Shown one piece after another: positions 54,690-64,000 of a stretch of 64,000 bases of DNA. The DNA is from Aquipseudomonas alcaligenes (GTDB lineage: Bacteria; Pseudomonadota; Gammaproteobacteria; Pseudomonadales; Pseudomonadaceae), in the NCBI RefSeq assembly GCF_900156545.1, contig NZ_FTNW01000002.1:682001-746000 (forward strand), given 5' to 3'. The position numbers were made by a program, and so were the translations under genes. A model generated the notes under the pieces. The model ran no database searches and had not been told where the DNA came from. It saw nothing but the letters and a program-made list of their open reading frames with translations. The stretch's first letter is position 1. Every line of letters begins with the position of its first letter.

Positions 54690-55688
54690 ATGTCGGTGGT
54701 ACGCATCGGCCCTTACACACTGCCCAACCCGCTGATCCTCGCCCCCATGGCGGGCGTCACCGATCAGCCGTTCCGGCAGCTGTGCCGGCGCCTTGGCGCC
54801 GGCATGGTGGTCTCCGAGATGGTCACCAGCGACGTGCGCCTGTGGAACAGCCGCAAGTCGCGCCTGCGCCTGGTACACGAGGGCGATCCCGAGCCGCGTT
54901 CGGTACAGATCGCCGGTGGCGACCCCGAGATGCTGGCCGAGGCCGCCCGTCGCAATGTCGAGCTGGGCGCGCAGATCATCGACATCAACATGGGCTGCCC
55001 AGCCAAGAAGGTGTGCAACAAGGCGGCCGGCTCGGCATTGATGAAAGATGAAGAGTTGGTGACGGCCATCCTCAGTGCAGTGGTCAAGGCCGTCGATGTG
55101 CCGGTGACTCTGAAGATCCGTACCGGCTGGGATCGCGCGAACAAGAACGGCATAACCGTGGCGAAGATCGCCGAACAAGCCGGCATCAGCGCCCTGGCCG
55201 TACACGGCCGAACCCGCGCCGACCTGTACACCGGCGCCGCCGAGTACGACACCATCGCCGCGATCAAGCAGGCGATCTCCATTCCGGTGTTCGCCAACGG
55301 CGACATCGATTCGCCGCACAAGGCCCAGCAGGTACTCGACGCCACCGGCGCCGACGCCCTGCTGATCGGTCGTGCGGCGCAAGGGCGGCCGTGGATCTTC
55401 CGCGAGATCGCCCATTTCCTGGCAACCGGCAAGGAGCTGCCGGCGCCGACACTATACGAAGTAGAACGGATCCTGCTGGAACACCTGGCCGCCTTGCACG
55501 CCTTCTATGGCGACCTGATGGGTGTACGCATCGCCCGCAAGCATGTCGGCTGGTACCTGGCAACTCTACCCGGCGCCCGCGAGTTTCGCGCCGAGTTCAA
55601 TCGTCTGGAAAGTACGGACGCGCAGTACACCGCAGTTCGGCAGTTCTTCGCCGAACAGAACAATAAGGGAAATGAGGTGGCCGCATGA
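54690..55688 (+). CDS. dusB: tRNA-dihydrouridine synthase B
   Basis: Start at the ATG at 54690 (AGGGA upstream, 332 aa) in preference to the ATG at 54684. The FMN enzyme has LAPMAGVTDQPFR, NMGCPAKKVCNKAAGSALM with the catalytic cysteine, and HGRTRADLYTG. It reduces uridines in tRNA D-loops. Its stop overlaps the fis start (ATGA); dusB-fis is a classic operon with growth-rate control. Confidence 0.96.
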   Translation: MSVVRIGPYTLPNPLILAPMAGVTDQPFRQLCRRLGAGMVVSEMVTSDVRLWNSRKSRLRLVHEGDPEPRSVQIAGGDPEMLAEAARRNVELGAQIIDINMGCPAKKVCNKAAGSALMKDEELVTAILSAVVKAVDVPVTLKIRTGWDRANKNGITVAKIAEQAGISALAVHGRTRADLYTGAAEYDTIAAIKQAISIPVFANGDIDSPHKAQQVLDATGADALLIGRAAQGRPWIFREIAHFLATGKELPAPTLYEVERILLEHLAALHAFYGDLMGVRIARKHVGWYLATLPGAREFRAEFNRLESTDAQYTAVRQFFAEQNNKGNEVAA

Positions 55689-56020
55689 CGAGGATGACCG
55701 AGCCTTTTTTTGAGCAATCAGTTTTTGATGGGGCAGTACCCGTGAGCGACAACGCCAACCTGAAGCAGCACCTGAACACGCCGTTCGAACAGGGCCAGAC
55801 CCTGCGCGACAGTGTCGAGAAGGCCCTGCACAACTATTTTGCCCATCTCGAGGGGGCGGACGTCACCGACGTCTACAACCTGGTCCTGACCGAGGTCGAA
55901 GCGCCGCTGCTGGAAACCGTGATGAACCACGTCAAGGGTAACCAGACCAAGGCCTCCGAACTGCTCGGCCTGAACCGCGGCACCCTGCGCAAGAAGCTCA
56001 AGCAATACGATCTGCTGTAA
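55685..56020 (+). CDS. fis: DNA-binding protein Fis
   Basis: A 111-aa nucleoid protein. The C-terminal helix-turn-helix ([19 protein letters not shown]) is nearly invariant. Start at ATG 55685, overlapping dusB; ATG 55694 is an alternative. Fis shapes growth-phase transcription. It is about four residues longer at the N-terminus than P. aeruginosa Fis. Confidence 0.95.
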   Translation: MTRMTEPFFEQSVFDGAVPVSDNANLKQHLNTPFEQGQTLRDSVEKALHNYFAHLEGADVTDVYNLVLTEVEAPLLETVMNHVKGNQTKASELLGLNRGTLRKKLKQYDLL

Positions 56021-56036
56021 TCACCCGAATGCCTGG

Positions 56037-56068
56037 AAAAGGGCGGCCCGCACAAGCCGCCCTTTTTT
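56037..56068 (+). terminator. Terminator after fis
   Basis: AAAAGGGCGGC (56037-56047) and GCCGCCCTTTT (56056-56066) with an 8-base loop, followed by further Ts to 56068. Confidence 0.92.
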
Positions 56069-56099
56069 ACTGAATTCCTCAGCTCCGATGGACTTTGCA

Positions 56100-57707
56100 A
56101 TGACCGACCAGACCACCCGCCTCCCCGTTCGCCGCGCCCTGATCAGCGTTTCCGACAAGACCGGCATCCTCGAATTCGCCCGCGAACTCGAGGCCCTCGG
56201 CGTGGAAATCCTCTCCACCGGCGGCACCTACAAGCTGCTCAAGGACAACGGCGTGGCTGCGGTGGAAGTCGCCGACTACACCGGCTTCCCGGAGATGATG
56301 GACGGTCGCGTGAAGACCCTGCACCCGAAAATCCACGGCGGCATCCTCGGCCGTCGCGCCCTCGACGGCGCGGTGATGGAGCAGCACGGCATCAAGCCGA
56401 TCGACCTGGTCGCGGTCAACCTCTACCCCTTCGCCGCCACCGTGGCCAAGCCGGGCTGTGACCTGGCCGATGCCATCGAGAACATCGACATCGGCGGCCC
56501 GACCATGGTCCGCTCTGCCGCCAAGAACCACAAAGACGTGGCCATCGTGGTCAACGCCAGCGACTACGCCGGCATCGTCGAAAGCCTGAAAGCCGGCGGC
56601 CTGAGCTACGCCCAGCGCTTCGATCTGGCCCTGAAAGCCTTCGAGCACACCGCCGCCTACGACGGCATGATCGCCAACTACCTGGGCACCATCGACCAGA
56701 GCCGCGACACCCTGTCCACCGAAGACCGCGGCGCCTTCCCGCGCACCTTCAACAGTCAGTTCATCAAGGCTCAGGAAATGCGCTACGGCGAAAACCCGCA
56801 CCAGAGCGCGGCGTTCTACGTCGAGGCCCAGCGCGGCGAAGCCAGCGTGTCCACCGCCGTGCAGCTGCAGGGCAAGGAACTGTCGTTCAACAACGTGGCC
56901 GACACCGATGCCGCGCTGGAGTGCGTGAAGAGCTTCGTCAAGCCGGCCTGCGTCATCGTCAAGCACGCCAACCCGTGCGGCGTGGCCGTGGCCACCGATG
57001 AAGAAGGCGGCATCCGCAAGGCCTATGACCTGGCCTACGCCACCGACACCGAATCGGCCTTCGGCGGCATCATCGCCTTCAACCGCGAGCTGGATGGCGA
57101 AACCGCCAAGGCCATCGTCGAGCGTCAGTTCGTCGAAGTGATCATCGCGCCGAAAGTCTCCCAGGCCGCCCGCGACGTGGTCGCCGCCAAAACCAACGTG
57201 CGCCTGCTGGAATGCGGCGAGTGGCCGGCCGAACGTGCCGCCGGCTGGGACTTCAAGCGCGTCAACGGTGGCCTGCTGGTGCAGAGCCGCGATATCGGCA
57301 TGATCACCGCCGCCGACCTGAAGGTGGTGACCAAGCGCGCACCGACCGAACAGGAAATCCATGACCTGGTCTTCGCCTGGAAAGTGGCCAAGTTCGTCAA
57401 ATCCAACGCCATCGTCTATGCCAAGGGCCGCCAGACCATCGGCGTCGGCGCCGGCCAGATGTCGCGCGTCAACTCCGCGCGCATCGCCGCCATCAAGGCC
57501 GAACACGCGGGTCTGCAGGTTGCCGGTGCGGTGATGGCCTCGGACGCCTTCTTCCCCTTCCGCGACGGCATCGACAATGCTGCCAAGGTCGGCATCACCG
57601 CGGTGATCCAGCCGGGTGGTTCGATGCGCGACCAGGAAGTGATCGATGCGGCTGATGAAGCCGGGATCGCCATGGTGTTCACCGGCATGCGCCACTTCCG
57701 CCATTGA
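56100..57707 (+). CDS. purH: Bifunctional AICAR transformylase/IMP cyclohydrolase
   Basis: Start at the ATG at 56100 (535 aa, as in P. aeruginosa); the ATG at 56088 is less likely. N-terminal IMP cyclohydrolase ([30 protein letters not shown]) and C-terminal AICAR transformylase ([29 protein letters not shown]). It does the last two steps of IMP synthesis. purD lies downstream after a REP pair. Confidence 0.97.
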   Translation: MTDQTTRLPVRRALISVSDKTGILEFARELEALGVEILSTGGTYKLLKDNGVAAVEVADYTGFPEMMDGRVKTLHPKIHGGILGRRALDGAVMEQHGIKPIDLVAVNLYPFAATVAKPGCDLADAIENIDIGGPTMVRSAAKNHKDVAIVVNASDYAGIVESLKAGGLSYAQRFDLALKAFEHTAAYDGMIANYLGTIDQSRDTLSTEDRGAFPRTFNSQFIKAQEMRYGENPHQSAAFYVEAQRGEASVSTAVQLQGKELSFNNVADTDAALECVKSFVKPACVIVKHANPCGVAVATDEEGGIRKAYDLAYATDTESAFGGIIAFNRELDGETAKAIVERQFVEVIIAPKVSQAARDVVAAKTNVRLLECGEWPAERAAGWDFKRVNGGLLVQSRDIGMITAADLKVVTKRAPTEQEIHDLVFAWKVAKFVKSNAIVYAKGRQTIGVGAGQMSRVNSARIAAIKAEHAGLQVAGAVMASDAFFPFRDGIDNAAKVGITAVIQPGGSMRDQEVIDAADEAGIAMVFTGMRHFRH

Positions 57708-57848
57708 TTGGCATGGCCGCGCTGTAGCAGGCGTCTGCGTTGTTGCGGACGACTTCGCTAATGCTCATTGCCAGTCGGCAACTGCGCTTATCGAAGCCAT
57801 CCGCGCCTAGCATCCACCAGCTCCATCGCGGCCCGAAAGATTTGCGTC

Positions 57849-57908
57849 GTAGCCCGGATAAAATCCGGGGACACCCCACTCAAAAGCCCCGGATTGCATC
57901 CGGGCTAC
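57849..57908. repeat. REP pair (BIME), copy D
   Basis: GTAG plus CCCGGATAAAATCCGGG (57849-57869) and the complement CCCGGATTGCATCCGGG plus CTAC (57888-57908). It lies in the purH-purD gap and ends 16 bp before the purD ATG, next to its ribosome binding site. Confidence 0.9.
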
Positions 57909-57924
57909 GGTCAGGAGACACCCC

Positions 57925-59214
57925 ATGAACGTACTGATCATCGGCAGCGGCGGCCGCGAGCACGCCCTGGCCTGGAAAGTGGCGCAGGACAAGCGCGTCG
58001 AGAAGGTCTTCGTCGCCCCGGGCAACGCTGGCACCGCCACCGAAGCCAAGTGCGAGAACGTGGCCATCGACGTACTGGCCATCGAGCAACTGGCCGACTT
58101 CGCCGAGAAGAACGTGCAGCTGACCATCGTCGGCCCGGAAGCGCCGCTGGTGAAGGGCGTGGTCGACCTGTTCCGTTCGCGCAAGCTGGACATCTTCGGC
58201 CCCACCGCCGCCGCTGCCCAGCTGGAAGGCTCCAAGGCCTTCACCAAGGACTTCCTGGCCCGCCACAAGATCCCCACTGCCGACTACCAGAACTTCACCG
58301 AAGTCGAGCCGGCGCTGGCCTACCTGCGTGAGAAAGGCGCACCGATCGTGGTTAAGGCCGACGGCCTGGCCGCCGGCAAGGGCGTGATCGTCGCCATGAC
58401 TCTGAGCGAAGCCGAAGAGGCCGTGCGCGACATGCTGTCGGGAAATGCCTTCGGCGATGCCGGCGCGCGCGTGGTGATCGAGGAGTTCCTCGACGGCGAA
58501 GAAGCCAGCTTCATCGTCATGGTCGACGGCGAAAATGTACTGCCGATGGCCACCAGCCAGGACCACAAGCGCGTCGGCGACGGCGACACCGGCCCGAACA
58601 CCGGCGGCATGGGCGCCTACTCGCCGGCTCCGGTGGTCACCGCCGACGTGCACCAGCGCGTGATGGACGAAGTGATCTACCCGACCGTGCGCGGCATGGC
58701 CAGCGAAGGCAACGTCTACACCGGCTTCCTCTATGCCGGCCTGATGATCGACAAGGCCGGCAAGCCCAAGGTCATCGAGTTCAACTGCCGCTTCGGCGAC
58801 CCGGAGACCCAGCCGGTCATGCTGCGCCTGGAGTCCTCCCTGGTGCTGCTGGTCGAGGCCGCGCTGGCCAAGGCGTTGGACAAGGTCGAGGCGACCTGGG
58901 ACCCGCGTCCGACCGTGGGTGTGGTGATCGCCGCCGGTGGCTATCCGGGCGATTACGCCAAGGGTGACGTGATCGAGGGCCTGGACGCCGCCGCCAAGAT
59001 CGACGGCAAGGTGTTCCACGCCGGTACTGCGCTGAAGGACGGCCAGGTCGTCACCGCCGGCGGCCGCGTGCTGTGCGCCACCGCCATCGGCCCGAGCGTG
59101 TCGTCCGCCCAGCAGCAGGCCTACCGCCTGGCCGAGCAGATCCGCTGGAACGGCAGCTTCTACCGCACCGACATCGGCTACCGCGCCATCGCCCGCGAGC
59201 AGGGAGAAAGCTGA
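57925..59214 (+). CDS. purD: Phosphoribosylamine--glycine ligase
   Basis: A 429-aa ATP-grasp enzyme (GAR synthetase) with NVLIIGSGGREHALAWK at the start, VKADGLAAGKGVIV and NTGGMGAYSPAP. It adds glycine to phosphoribosylamine, the second step of purine synthesis. AGGAG precedes the ATG, directly after REP copy D. Full length. Confidence 0.97.
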   Translation: MNVLIIGSGGREHALAWKVAQDKRVEKVFVAPGNAGTATEAKCENVAIDVLAIEQLADFAEKNVQLTIVGPEAPLVKGVVDLFRSRKLDIFGPTAAAAQLEGSKAFTKDFLARHKIPTADYQNFTEVEPALAYLREKGAPIVVKADGLAAGKGVIVAMTLSEAEEAVRDMLSGNAFGDAGARVVIEEFLDGEEASFIVMVDGENVLPMATSQDHKRVGDGDTGPNTGGMGAYSPAPVVTADVHQRVMDEVIYPTVRGMASEGNVYTGFLYAGLMIDKAGKPKVIEFNCRFGDPETQPVMLRLESSLVLLVEAALAKALDKVEATWDPRPTVGVVIAAGGYPGDYAKGDVIEGLDAAAKIDGKVFHAGTALKDGQVVTAGGRVLCATAIGPSVSSAQQQAYRLAEQIRWNGSFYRTDIGYRAIAREQGES

Positions 59215-59278
59215 TCCGGCAGGCCGGTCACGCCGATTCGCGACCGGCCGCATGGTAAAGATGCGGTAAACTCTCCAG

Positions 59279-59304
59279 AAAGGCAGCCGGCATGGCTGCC
59301 TTTT
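59279..59304 (+). terminator. Terminator after purD
   Basis: AAAGGCAGCC (59279-59288) and GGCTGCCTTT (59294-59303) with a GGCAT loop, ending in TTTT. Confidence 0.85.
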
Positions 59305-59320
59305 GCGCATAAGCCGTAGC

Positions 59321-59326
59321 TATAAT
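59321..59326 (+). promoter_or_regulatory. -10 of the retS promoter
   Basis: TATAAT, a perfect sigma-70 -10, 30 bp upstream of the GTG start of retS. No clear -35 lies upstream, where the purD terminator stem sits. Confidence 0.5.
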
Positions 59327-59356
59327 CGGGGCATCACTCATAGAAGGGACTCCACT

Positions 59357-62125
59357 GTGCGCCGGCTCTGGATCGCCACCGGATTCATCGTCAGCCTGCT
59401 CCTGGGTCTGCAGGTGTCGGCTGCGCCGCAGCAGATCGCCGAGGAGAGCTGGTCGATCCTGCTGGACAAGTCCGCGCAGCTGAGTTTCGCCGAGGTGCAG
59501 GCGCAGAGCTCGCGCTTTCAGCCGCTGGACCGCCTCGCCTTCACCCTCCCCGCTTCCCCCCAGGCCATCTGGCTGAAAGTCGAAACCCGCGCCCTCAGCG
59601 CCCCGCACTGGCTCTGGCTGTTCGCGCCGCGTGTGCAGCATCTGGACTTCTATCTGGTCCGGGACGGCGTGCTGGAACAGCAGCTGCGCACCGGCGAAGC
59701 CCTGACCCTGAGCTCGCGACCGCTGCCGTCGCGGGCCTACCTGTTCAGCCTGCCCAACGATGAACAGCCGCGCACCGCCTACCTGCGCATGACCTCCAAC
59801 CACGCCCTGATGATGTGGTTCAAGGTCATCGACGAACCGCAGCTGGTGGCCCAGGAGAAGCCCGCCTACCTGTTCGGCGCCCTGCTCGGCGGCCTCATGC
59901 TGCTGGCCCTGTTCAACCTGCTGCGCATGGCCTACTCGCCCACCGCCAGCAACCTGTGGCTGGCCGGCATGCACGTTGCCCTGGCCCTGTGCGCCACCGC
60001 CAATATCGGCCTGCTGGCCGTGCTGCTGCCGGAACAGAGCTACAACCAGTCGCTGATCGCCGACCTCTCAGCCCTGACCGCCGCCCTGTGCATCCTCGGC
60101 TATACCCGCTTCTTCTTCAGCGGCAGCCCGGCGGAACACAGCCCGCTGCGCCACCTGCTGCACCTGGAATTCGCCCTGATCGCCGCGGCAGCCGCCATGA
60201 TCGGCTTCACCGGGCTGTTCTGGCACAGCTGGCTGGTCTATGGCCTGGTGGTGCTGGTGGCGCTGACCGTACCGGCCATCGCCTTCGTCCATTGGCGCAA
60301 TGGTTACCGCCCGGCTCGCCTGATTCTCGCCGGCATGCTGATCTTCGACCTGGGCTTCGCCACGCTCGGCCCCGTGCTGTTCGGCTTCGACCAGCTCAAC
60401 CCCGGCTGGCTGGTACTCAGCCTGTTCAGCGTGGCCATGATCGCCGGCCTGGTGCTGAGCATCGCTCTCTCCGAGCGACAGCGGCAGATCCAGAGCGAGA
60501 CCCTGTTCCAGCGCACCAGCGAGGCCGCCACCAGCGCCGAGCTGAAGGCCAAGGCCGAGTTCCTGGCCAAGATCAGCCACGAAATCCGCACCCCGATGAA
60601 CGGCGTGCTGGGCATGACCGAACTGCTGCTCGGCACCCCGCTGTCAGCCAAGCAGCGCGACTACGTACAGACCATTCACAGCTCGGGCAACGAGCTGCTC
60701 ACCCTGATCAACGAAATTCTCGACATTTCCAAGCTGGAATCCGGGCAGATCGAGCTGGACGACGTGCAGTTCGACCTCAATGCGCTGATCGACGACTGCC
60801 TGGACATCTTCCGCGCCAAAGCCGAGCAACAGAGAGTCGAGCTGATCAACTTCACCCAGCCGCAGGTGCCCCGGGTCATCAGTGGCGACCCCACCCGCCT
60901 GCGCCAGATTCTGCTGAGCCTGCTGGACAACGCCTTCCGCCAGACCGACGAGGGCGAGATTCTGCTGGTGGTGGCCCTGGATACCGAAGGCAAGACGCCC
61001 AGCCTGCGCATTGCCGTGCAGGACAGCGGTCGCCCGCTGGAAGCCGGCGAGCGTGATGCCCTGCTCAACACCCAGCTGCACAGCAGCGACTTCCTCAGCG
61101 CCAGCAAACTCGGTGGTCGCCTCGGCCTGATCATCGCCCGCCAGCTGGCGCGCCTGATGGATGGCCAGTTCGGCGTGCAGAGCGGCACCGGCACCGGCAG
61201 CACCCTGTGGCTGACCCTGCCACTCGACCCGCAGCGCCTGGAACAGCCCACCGCCGACCTCGACGGTCCGCTGCAGGGTGCGCGCCTGCTGGTGGTCGAC
61301 GACAACGAGACCTGCCGCAAGGTCCTGCAACAGCAATGCAGCGCCTGGGGCCTGCAGGTCAGTGCCGTGGCGTCCGGCAAGGAGGCCCTGGCCCTGCTGC
61401 GCACCAAGGCGCACCTGCGCGAATACTTCGATGCCGTGCTGCTGGACCAGGAGATGCCCGGCATGACCGGCATGCAGCTGGCCGCCAAGATCAAGGAAGA
61501 TCCCAACCTCAACCACGACATCCTGCTGATCATGCTGACCGGCATCAGCAATGCGCCGAGCAAGATCATCGCGCGCAACGCCGGGATCAAACGTATCCTG
61601 GCCAAGCCGGTGGCCGGCTATACCCTCAAGACCGTGCTGGCCGACGAACTCGCCCAGCGCCAGGCCGGCGCTGCGCAACCGCTGCCAGCCGAAACCGGCA
61701 CGCTGCAGGTACCGCAGGACTTCCGCATCCTGGTAGCCGAGGACAACAGCATCTCCACCAAGGTCATCCGCGGCATGCTGAGCAAGCTCAACCTCAACCC
61801 GGATACCGCCAGCAACGGCGAGGAAGCCCTGCGCGCCATGCAGGAACGCCAGTACGACCTGGTGCTGATGGATTGCGAGATGCCGGTCCTCGACGGTTTC
61901 TCCGCCACCGAGCGCCTGCGCGAGTGGGAGCACCGCGAGCGCCGCGAGCGCACTCCGGTGGTGGCCCTGACCGCGCACATCCTGTCCGAGCACAAGGAAC
62001 GCGCGCGCCAGGTCGGCATGGACGGGCACATGTCCAAGCCGGTGGAAATGTCGCAGCTGCGCGAGCTGATCGCCCACTGGGTCGGCGAACGCGAACGCCG
62101 CCAGCGCGACGCCCTGCCCTCCTGA
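59357..62125 (+). CDS. retS: RetS-type hybrid sensor kinase
   Basis: Start chosen at GTG 59357 (AAGGGA upstream). The 922-aa protein has a signal/first helix, a periplasmic 7TMR-DISMED2 domain (about 25-165), seven membrane helices (about 170-365), HisKA with His408 ([11 protein letters not shown]), an ATPase domain, receiver 1 with Asp697 (LLDQEMPGM) and receiver 2 with Asp839 (LMDCEMPVL). In P. aeruginosa RetS inhibits GacS and so favours acute-infection traits over biofilm. The G1 box reads DSGRPLE rather than DxGxG, so ATP use may be reduced. Position after purD supports identity. Confidence 0.93.
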   Translation: MRRLWIATGFIVSLLLGLQVSAAPQQIAEESWSILLDKSAQLSFAEVQAQSSRFQPLDRLAFTLPASPQAIWLKVETRALSAPHWLWLFAPRVQHLDFYLVRDGVLEQQLRTGEALTLSSRPLPSRAYLFSLPNDEQPRTAYLRMTSNHALMMWFKVIDEPQLVAQEKPAYLFGALLGGLMLLALFNLLRMAYSPTASNLWLAGMHVALALCATANIGLLAVLLPEQSYNQSLIADLSALTAALCILGYTRFFFSGSPAEHSPLRHLLHLEFALIAAAAAMIGFTGLFWHSWLVYGLVVLVALTVPAIAFVHWRNGYRPARLILAGMLIFDLGFATLGPVLFGFDQLNPGWLVLSLFSVAMIAGLVLSIALSERQRQIQSETLFQRTSEAATSAELKAKAEFLAKISHEIRTPMNGVLGMTELLLGTPLSAKQRDYVQTIHSSGNELLTLINEILDISKLESGQIELDDVQFDLNALIDDCLDIFRAKAEQQRVELINFTQPQVPRVISGDPTRLRQILLSLLDNAFRQTDEGEILLVVALDTEGKTPSLRIAVQDSGRPLEAGERDALLNTQLHSSDFLSASKLGGRLGLIIARQLARLMDGQFGVQSGTGTGSTLWLTLPLDPQRLEQPTADLDGPLQGARLLVVDDNETCRKVLQQQCSAWGLQVSAVASGKEALALLRTKAHLREYFDAVLLDQEMPGMTGMQLAAKIKEDPNLNHDILLIMLTGISNAPSKIIARNAGIKRILAKPVAGYTLKTVLADELAQRQAGAAQPLPAETGTLQVPQDFRILVAEDNSISTKVIRGMLSKLNLNPDTASNGEEALRAMQERQYDLVLMDCEMPVLDGFSATERLREWEHRERRERTPVVALTAHILSEHKERARQVGMDGHMSKPVEMSQLRELIAHWVGERERRQRDALPS

Positions 62126-62192
62126 ACCCGGGTAGCGGCCTCCGGCCGTCGCCCTCTATGCTGTGCTGCACTTCCACTGGCGAGCCGTTCCC

Positions 62193-62789
62193 ATGCTGTC
62201 CTTGCTGTTCACCATTTACCTGAAGATGCTGGTTCTCTACAGCCCGTTCTTCGTGCTGTCCTGCTTTATCGGCCTGACGCCGGGCTACAGCACCAAGGAG
62301 CGCAAGCGCCTGGCCTGGAAGGTCGCGCTGGGCACCCTGATCTCCAGCGTGCTGCTGTACCTGTTCGGCCAGACCATCTTCGAGATCTTCGGCATCACCG
62401 CCGATGCCTTCCGCATCGGCGCCGGCTCGGTACTGTTCATCTCGGCGCTGGGCATGGCCCAGGGCAAATCGGCGGTGCAGGCCGACAACGTCAATCAGGA
62501 CGTCACCATCGTGCCGCTGACCATCCCGCTTACCGTCGGCCCCGGGACCATCGGTGCGCTGCTGGTGATGGGCATCAGCCAGCCGGAATGGGACGACAAG
62601 CTGATCGCCATCGCCGCCATCGCCATTGCCAGCGTCACGGTAGGCCTGGTGCTCTACCTGTCCGACAAGGTCGAGCGCCTGCTCGGCCAGCAGGGCCTGC
62701 AGATCCTCAGCCGACTGATGGGCCTGTTCGTCTGCGCCCTGGCCGCGCAGATCATCTTTACCGGGGTCAAGGGCTACCTGGCCCCCTGA
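62193..62789 (+). CDS. MarC family integral membrane protein
   Basis: Start at ATG 62193 (MLSLLFTIYLKMLVLYSPFF). The 198-aa protein has six membrane segments and MarC/YhgN landmarks (PFFVLSCFIGLTPGYSTKERK, IPLTVGPGTIGALLVMG). The family was once linked to antibiotic resistance but its role is not known. It follows retS as in P. aeruginosa, as I recall. Confidence 0.9.
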   Translation: MLSLLFTIYLKMLVLYSPFFVLSCFIGLTPGYSTKERKRLAWKVALGTLISSVLLYLFGQTIFEIFGITADAFRIGAGSVLFISALGMAQGKSAVQADNVNQDVTIVPLTIPLTVGPGTIGALLVMGISQPEWDDKLIAIAAIAIASVTVGLVLYLSDKVERLLGQQGLQILSRLMGLFVCALAAQIIFTGVKGYLAP

Positions 62790-62899
62790 TCGCCCGCACG
62801 CACCAGCGCCGGGCGCGCGGCCCCCAAAGAGGGCAACCGCTGTGCCCATGCGCACCATCAACTACGATAAAAATCATATAAATCAGTCAGTTAACAGAC

Positions 62900-62915
62900 T
62901 GGCATAGCTTCTGCT
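62900..62915 (+). promoter_or_regulatory. Sigma-54-type promoter of the allophanate hydrolase gene
   Basis: TGGCATAGCTTCTGCT has the required GG and GC doublets exactly 10 bp apart, as in the -24/-12 consensus TGGCAC-N5-TTGC. It lies 40 bp upstream of the ATG. Sigma-54 with NtrC would fit a nitrogen-scavenging gene. Confidence 0.55.
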
Positions 62916-62955
62916 TTGCGGATACCAACTTGGATACAAGAAGGAATCCGCAGCA

Positions 62956-64000
62956 ATGTCGCAGAGCACCCGCGGCTGGACCCTGAACGACTGGCAACAG
63001 GCCTATCGCAACCAGCACCTGCAACCGGCCGTGCTGGCCGAGCTGCTGGCCGAACTGAGCGACAGCGATCCCGCCTGGATCAGTCTCGCCTCTGCGCAGC
63101 AGCTGCAGGTCCAGCTCGACGAACTGGTCGAGCGCCTGGCCGGCGTCGCTGGCGACCTGGCCAAACTGCCGCTGTATGGCGTGCCCTTCGCCATCAAGGA
63201 CAATATCGACGTCGCCGGCTGGCGCACCACCGCCGCCTGCCCCGAGTTCGCCTATACCGCCAAGGCCGACGCCTGCGTGGTCGCCCGTCTGCGCGCTGCC
63301 GGCGCCATCGTCATCGGCAAGACCAACCTCGACCAGTTCGCCACTGGCCTGGTCGGCACCCGCTCGCCTTACGGTTCGGTGCCCAACAGCTTCGATCCCA
63401 CCTACGTCAGCGGCGGCTCCAGTTCCGGCTCGGCCAGCGTGGTCGCGCGCGGCCTGGTGCCCTTTGCGCTGGGCACCGATACCGCCGGCTCCGGCCGTGT
63501 GCCGGCCGGCTTCAACAACATCGTCGGGCTCAAGCCGACCAAGGGCTGGCTGTCCACCCGCGGCCTGGTGCCCGCCTGCCGCACCCTCGATTGCATCTCG
63601 GTATTCGCCCTGACCGTGGCCGACGCCCAGGCCGTGGCCACTCTCGCCGGCGGTTTCGATGCCGCCGATCCCTACAGTAGGAAAAACCCCAACAGCGCCA
63701 AGGTCGGCATGCCGGCCCGCCCGCGCCTGGCCGTGCCGGCCGCCCCCGAGTTCTTCGGCGACGCGCAGAACCAGGCCGTGTTCGAACAGGCCCTGGGCCA
63801 GCTGCGTGAGCTGGACGCCGAGCTGGAGGAGATCGACTTCGCGCCCTTCCGCGAACTGGCCGAACAGCTTTACTACGGCTCCTGGGTCGCCGAACGCACG
63901 GTGGCGCTGGAGCACGTCGATCCCACGCACATCGACCCGGTGGTGCGTGGCATCGTGGCGGGCGGTGAGAAATACAGCGCCTGCGACGCCTACAAGGCCG
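62956..64000 (+). CDS. atzF: Allophanate hydrolase, N-terminal part (cut by window edge)
   Basis: ATG 62956, AAGGA upstream, open to the right edge (348 complete codons; family about 600 aa). It belongs to the amidase-signature family: Lys81 (PFAIKDNID), Ser155-Ser157 (GGSSSGSA) and Ser179 (GTDTAGSGRVPAG) form the Lys-cisSer-Ser site. The start TLNDWQQAYR and FNNIVGLKPTKGWLSTRGLVPACRTLDC match AtzF/DUR1-type allophanate hydrolases more than glutamyl amidotransferase GatA. It cleaves allophanate to ammonia and CO2, usually paired with urea carboxylase. That gene is not seen upstream and may lie beyond the edge. Confidence 0.9.
   Translation, partial: MSQSTRGWTLNDWQQAYRNQHLQPAVLAELLAELSDSDPAWISLASAQQLQVQLDELVERLAGVAGDLAKLPLYGVPFAIKDNIDVAGWRTTAACPEFAYTAKADACVVARLRAAGAIVIGKTNLDQFATGLVGTRSPYGSVPNSFDPTYVSGGSSSGSASVVARGLVPFALGTDTAGSGRVPAGFNNIVGLKPTKGWLSTRGLVPACRTLDCISVFALTVADAQAVATLAGGFDAADPYSRKNPNSAKVGMPARPRLAVPAAPEFFGDAQNQAVFEQALGQLRELDAELEEIDFAPFRELAEQLYYGSWVAERTVALEHVDPTHIDPVVRGIVAGGEKYSACDAYKA

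Noticed and set aside
62840-62870. NtrC binding site upstream of the sigma-54 promoter
   Set aside because: Only a partial GCACCA half-match is visible; no palindrome with proper spacing.
1-64000. CRISPR arrays, tRNA or rRNA genes, prophage or integrative elements
   Set aside because: No regularly spaced repeats, RNA gene cores, integrases or phage genes were found; the only mobile function is the RAYT.

Overview
The window is GC-rich chromosomal DNA from a gamma-proteobacterium, almost certainly a Pseudomonas. The block speA - SUI1 - Nudix - DUF2333 - gcbA - ctpL-like MCP - dsbD - aroQ - accB - accC - prmA - DUF3426 - dusB - fis - purH - purD - retS follows, as I recall it, the order PA4839-PA4856 of P. 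aeruginosa PAO1. The run cueR / EamA / RIO kinase / HD-GYP regulator resembles PA4778-PA4781. Genes in between (MATE, RAYT, DUF4136 pair, copper cluster layout) differ, so this is probably a relative of P. aeruginosa. Species was not resolved. No rRNA, tRNA, prophage, plasmid or CRISPR signal was seen.

Layout. 1-7.6 kb: end of a zinc-type alcohol dehydrogenase, a glutamate symporter coupled to a TAXI-type binding lipoprotein, a large PAS/GAF/GGDEF/EAL protein and a 61-aa protein whose ribosome binding site lies in a hairpin. 7.6-17.1 kb: a Bcr/CflA transporter, then a copper/efflux cluster (MexPQ-like RND permease and adaptor, CopZ chaperone, an exported unknown protein, CopA ATPase, CueR) with two CueR-type operators. 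17-24 kb: non-heme bacterioferritin, EamA exporter, RIO kinase, LysR regulator with a divergent NAD(P)-binding protein, DUF2218, a degenerate HD-GYP response regulator with two coding-like small ORFs upstream, and Ada. 24-29 kb: MazG-like protein, CmoM, two paralogous DUF4136 lipoproteins, GNAT, a small DMT transporter and a diguanylate cyclase. 29-37 kb: PBP1C and alpha-2-macroglobulin, a known functional pair, here separated by a small membrane protein and a REP-associated tyrosine transposase (RAYT) flanked by its REP pairs. 37-41 kb: MATE, DUF2214 and arginine decarboxylase. 41-62 kb: the conserved core block ending in retS. 62-64 kb: MarC and the start of allophanate hydrolase behind a sigma-54-like promoter.

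How genes fit together. Three themes stand out. (1) Copper homeostasis: CueR senses Cu(I) and should drive copA-cueR and copZ, with the RND pump downstream of copZ. (2) Cyclic-di-GMP and biofilm control: the PAS-EAL protein, HD-GYP regulator, small diguanylate cyclase, GcbA and RetS lie in one 64-kb stretch, several with degenerate active sites or receivers. (3) Envelope defence: PBP1C plus alpha-2-macroglobulin, DsbD, and the MATE, MFS and RND pumps. Four REP pairs sit at gene borders and are probably mobilised by the RAYT encoded here.
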